Of a stretch of DNA of 7,449 nucleotides, positions 5,591-7,449 are shown piece after piece (the stretch's first letter is position 1; every line of letters starts with the position of its first letter). The position numbers and the translations under genes are program-made. Origin of the DNA: Sulfurimonas sp. (lineage in GTDB: Bacteria; Campylobacterota; Campylobacteria; Campylobacterales; Sulfurimonadaceae); contig JAGHAW010000011.1 of assembly GCA_021161305.1 (NCBI GenBank), positions 1 through 7,449 on the forward strand, given 5' to 3'. Below the pieces are notes generated by a model. It was not told where the DNA came from and ran no database searches. It saw only the letters and a list, made by a program, of their open reading frames with translations.

Positions 5591-6490
5591 TTACCATTTT
5601 AAATTTGGTCTCAAGATGAGTTGATGATTGTCTATCCCCTCATCTTTTAACTCACCTCTATACTTACCTGCTCCGATATATAGATAACCGACACCCAGTC
5701 CAAAACTCATTTTCTCACTCCAATTTAATGGCCATTTTTTCTCTAACATAAATTCAGCATCTGTAAGTTCAAAACTCTCCAAACTTACTTCTACCATGGC
5801 TGAAAAAGCACTATTATGCATAAAAGACCACTCACTTTTTTTATAATCAATACTACTTCTTCTGGCACCGATGTAAATCGTATCTGCAAAGTCTCTATTT
5901 TCATGAGTTCTAAAACCGGTTCTAAAACTCCAGTCAAGGTCTCTATCTTTTTTCTCTCTGGTTCCTTTTAGTTTAAACTCTAAATTTACCCACTTATCAT
6001 AATGGGCCTGATTATCTTTTATGGTGTAATCGCCAATATTTACAAGAGTACCGATGAAGGCTCTGTTTTTACCAATATGTTCATCCTCTACATTTTTAAA
6101 GACAACCATTCTACCAACAAAAAACGAGAGAGAGTAAGGCTCTTCAAATCCGGCTGTTAGAGCTTTTACCCAGTTAAACTCTTCTATCTTGCTTCTCTCG
6201 TACATATCTTCATTGTACTCTCGAAAATGTAATCCGGCTATACCCATTGGATGCACGGAAGCCTCAACCAAAAAGATATTTGGTACAAAAAAGTTTAGAA
6301 GCAAATCTGAATATATCTCCACCTCACTATAGTGCGAAGCATCTACTATCTCAGTATCTCTGTCTAGGTCTATAAAGGCAGAAACATTTGTATAGTAAAC
6401 ATCTAACTCATAATCATACTCAACTAAATCCTCAGCAAAAGAAGAGTTCCACATGCCAAAGATAAAAAAGAGTATAAATAGATTTTTCAA
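5591..6490 (-). CDS. Secreted beta-barrel-like outer-membrane protein, function unknown
   Basis: A 299-residue protein with a clear signal peptide (1-19, cleavage after SFA). The mature part is made of alternating polar and hydrophobic stretches rich in Tyr, Phe and Trp (for example WVNLEFKLKG, WSFRTGFRT, MSFGLGVGYLYIGAG). It ends in a C-terminal Trp after LILRPNL, as expected for the beta-signal read by the outer-membrane insertion machinery. There are no cysteines beyond the signal. I infer a porin-like or structural barrel of about 12 strands and do not recognise the family. The start is TTG, supported by GAGG at 6497-6500, 6 nt upstream, and by the signal peptide that begins there. It follows the TcdA-like gene by 2 bp, with its ribosome site inside that gene's last codons, so the two are co-transcribed. 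Confidence 0.75.
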   Translation of the reverse strand: MKNLFILFFIFGMWNSSFAEDLVEYDYELDVYYTNVSAFIDLDRDTEIVDASHYSEVEIYSDLLLNFFVPNIFLVEASVHPMGIAGLHFREYNEDMYERSKIEEFNWVKALTAGFEEPYSLSFFVGRMVVFKNVEDEHIGKNRAFIGTLVNIGDYTIKDNQAHYDKWVNLEFKLKGTREKKDRDLDWSFRTGFRTHENRDFADTIYIGARRSSIDYKKSEWSFMHNSAFSAMVEVSLESFELTDAEFMLEKKWPLNWSEKMSFGLGVGYLYIGAGKYRGELKDEGIDNHQLILRPNLKW

Positions 6491-6492
6491 GA

Positions 6493-7128
6493 TTAGCCTC
6501 GTATCTTCTTGATAGCTTCACTACACATATTAAGCCCAAAGGTTGCCGTTACACCCATAAAACTGCCATTCTCTTTTGTTATAGCTTCTTCAGAGCTAAA
6601 AATAACTTTATACTTTTTCTTAAAGCCTCTCTTTCTAAGTTCATATCTGATTTTAGAGCCAAACTTATCGCCATAACTTTTCCAAATATCATCCACCTTT
6701 ACCTGCGAGGCATCAAGCCGTTTTGCACTTCCAAAAGATGAGATAAGTTTTTTATAGCACTTTTGAGCCAAAGCCAATTTTGCTTTTGTGTCATCTATGG
6801 CATCTAAAACCAAATCATACTCATCAAAATCAAAATCCCAAACCCACTGCTCATCAACCCTTATATCAATAATTTTAATATCAGGGTAGTGCTGTGTAAG
6901 AGATTCTACTTTAGATTCACCATTATGAAGTTCTGAGTATAACTGACGATTCTGATTTGTCTCATCATAAGTATCAAAATCCACTATGGTTATATCTTTA
7001 ACACCACTTCTACTTAAACAATCGAGACAAAAACCCCCAACTCCACCAACACCCAAAAGTATAACTTTGGCATTTCCAAGTTTAGAAAAATCATCTCCAA
7101 GCAGAAGTTTTATACGGTCATATCTCAT
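6493..7128 (-). CDS. tcdA: ThiF/E1-like enzyme, TcdA type (tRNA ct6A37 dehydratase)
   Basis: A 211-residue cytoplasmic member of the ThiF/MoeB/HesA superfamily. TcdA uses ATP to cyclise N6-threonylcarbamoyladenosine at position 37 of ANN-decoding tRNAs (family knowledge). The visible features are a Rossmann GVGGVGG nucleotide loop at 26-32, DFDTYDETNQNRQ at 50-62 with the ribose-binding Asp and the NxNRQ arginine, a SKVE lysine at 73, DAIDD at 109-113, and a GSAKRLDASQVKVDDI block (133-148) that matches the TcdA rather than the MoeB pattern. No CxxC zinc pair is seen, also unlike MoeB/ThiF. It is shorter than E. coli TcdA (268 residues) because the C-terminal extension is missing. It starts 5 bp after the surE stop with only a weak ribosome site, which implies translational coupling. 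The surE-ThiF pairing is known from Campylobacter. Confidence 0.85.
   Translation of the reverse strand: MRYDRIKLLLGDDFSKLGNAKVILLGVGGVGGFCLDCLSRSGVKDITIVDFDTYDETNQNRQLYSELHNGESKVESLTQHYPDIKIIDIRVDEQWVWDFDFDEYDLVLDAIDDTKAKLALAQKCYKKLISSFGSAKRLDASQVKVDDIWKSYGDKFGSKIRYELRKRGFKKKYKVIFSSEEAITKENGSFMGVTATFGLNMCSEAIKKIRG
6497..6500 (-). promoter_or_regulatory. Shine-Dalgarno site for a TTG start
   Basis: GAGG on the minus strand is 6 nt before the TTG at 6490-6488 and overlaps the final codons of the ThiF-family gene. It supports TTG as the true start, because the next in-frame ATG (codon 13) would cut away most of the signal peptide. Confidence 0.65.
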
Positions 7129-7133
7129 GTGTA

Positions 7134-7449
7134 CTAATCAATCCACTCTTGTAAATCTTTCATGCTTTTATATGCACTCATATCCAGCTGAATTGGTGTT
7201 ATAGAGATAAAACCTGCCTCTATCGCTTCATAATCACTCATACCATTCACACCATCTCTAGGCGAGAAATTGAGAGGATGAAGCCCCAACCAATAGTGTT
7301 CTTCACCTCTTGGATTTCTATGAACATGTGAGTCATTTGCATAGAACCTATAACCAGCATAGCTTACTTGCATCTTTGCCTCACTCACATCAGCAGGGAT
7401 ATTTACATTTAAAAATTCCCTTTGTGGAAGTGGAAATGAGCCTTCTCTT
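7134..7449 (-). CDS. surE: SurE 5'/3'-nucleotidase, C-terminal part (gene enters from beyond the window)
   Basis: The frame is open to the window edge. The 104 visible codons are about the last 40% of a SurE protein (usually about 250-260 residues). SurE is a cytoplasmic metal-dependent phosphatase acting on nucleoside monophosphates and polyphosphate. The family signatures are REFLNVNIPAD near the edge, a VHRNPRGEEHYWLG stretch, and the C-terminal SDYEAIEAGFISITPIQLDM block that is diagnostic for SurE. The catalytic N-terminal DD motif lies outside. A GTG at 7388 could be mistaken for a start, but the coding frame and homology continue upstream of it. The gene ends at TAG 7136-7134, just ahead of the TcdA-like gene. 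Confidence 0.93.
   Translation of the reverse strand, partial: REGSFPLPQREFLNVNIPADVSEAKMQVSYAGYRFYANDSHVHRNPRGEEHYWLGLHPLNFSPRDGVNGMSDYEAIEAGFISITPIQLDMSAYKSMKDLQEWID

Noticed and set aside
6986..7204. 72-codon plus-strand frame
   Set aside because: It is antisense to the conserved TcdA nucleotide-binding loop and the SurE end, both well supported.
7134..7388. GTG at 7388 as the start of an 84-residue gene
   Set aside because: The same frame continues to the window edge with SurE-specific residues (LNVNIPAD), so the gene is simply cut by the window.

Overview
The window is AT-rich and every supported gene lies on the minus strand, so transcription runs from base 7449 towards base 1. Base composition, the surE-then-ThiF-family gene order (also known from Campylobacter) and the style of the proteins suggest a Campylobacterota (epsilonproteobacterial) genome, probably a Sulfurimonas-like free-living relative. 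This is an inference from sequence character; no database search was possible.

Region 1 (7449 to about 4929) is a compact gene string: the C-terminal part of surE (5'/3'-nucleotidase), a ThiF/TcdA-type E1-like enzyme (tRNA ct6A dehydratase candidate), a secreted beta-barrel-like outer-membrane protein of unknown function that starts at TTG, a two-helix membrane protein with a cysteine-containing periplasmic tail, and a 79-residue protein of unknown function. Gaps are 5 bp, 2 bp and 58 bp, then a 17 bp overlap, which suggests one operon.

Region 2 (4547-4928) is a 382 bp non-coding stretch packed with repeats: two 34 bp direct repeats (30/34 identical, 311 bp apart), a roughly 97 bp nested palindrome, and two strong hairpins that are inverted copies of each other. 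The distal direct repeat provides the stop codon and last codons of the 79-residue gene. It looks like a non-autonomous or REP/MITE-like intergenic element and is the least explained part of the window.

Region 3 (1043-4531) is one very large secreted protein of about 1162 residues. In order it has a Sec signal peptide, DUF4214-like repeats, a Fibrobacter-major-paralogous/FGE-like C-type-lectin-fold domain, a Cys-containing 14-residue tandem duplication, a Pro/Glu/Asp linker, three cadherin-like repeats of 99 residues, an Ig-like domain, and a C-terminal DUF1566 domain. It reads as a surface adhesin.

Region 4 (727-1042) is a 316 bp spacer holding a decayed hairpin repeat, an AT-rich dyad and one doubtful 46-codon ORF. 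It is followed by a second, stand-alone secreted DUF1566 protein (271-726) whose coding strand contains an A9 tract. The window ends in the remnant of a DUF4143-type AAA ATPase (1-244) that has lost its N-terminal half and a central block. No reverse transcriptase, transposase, CRISPR array, tRNA or rRNA was seen.
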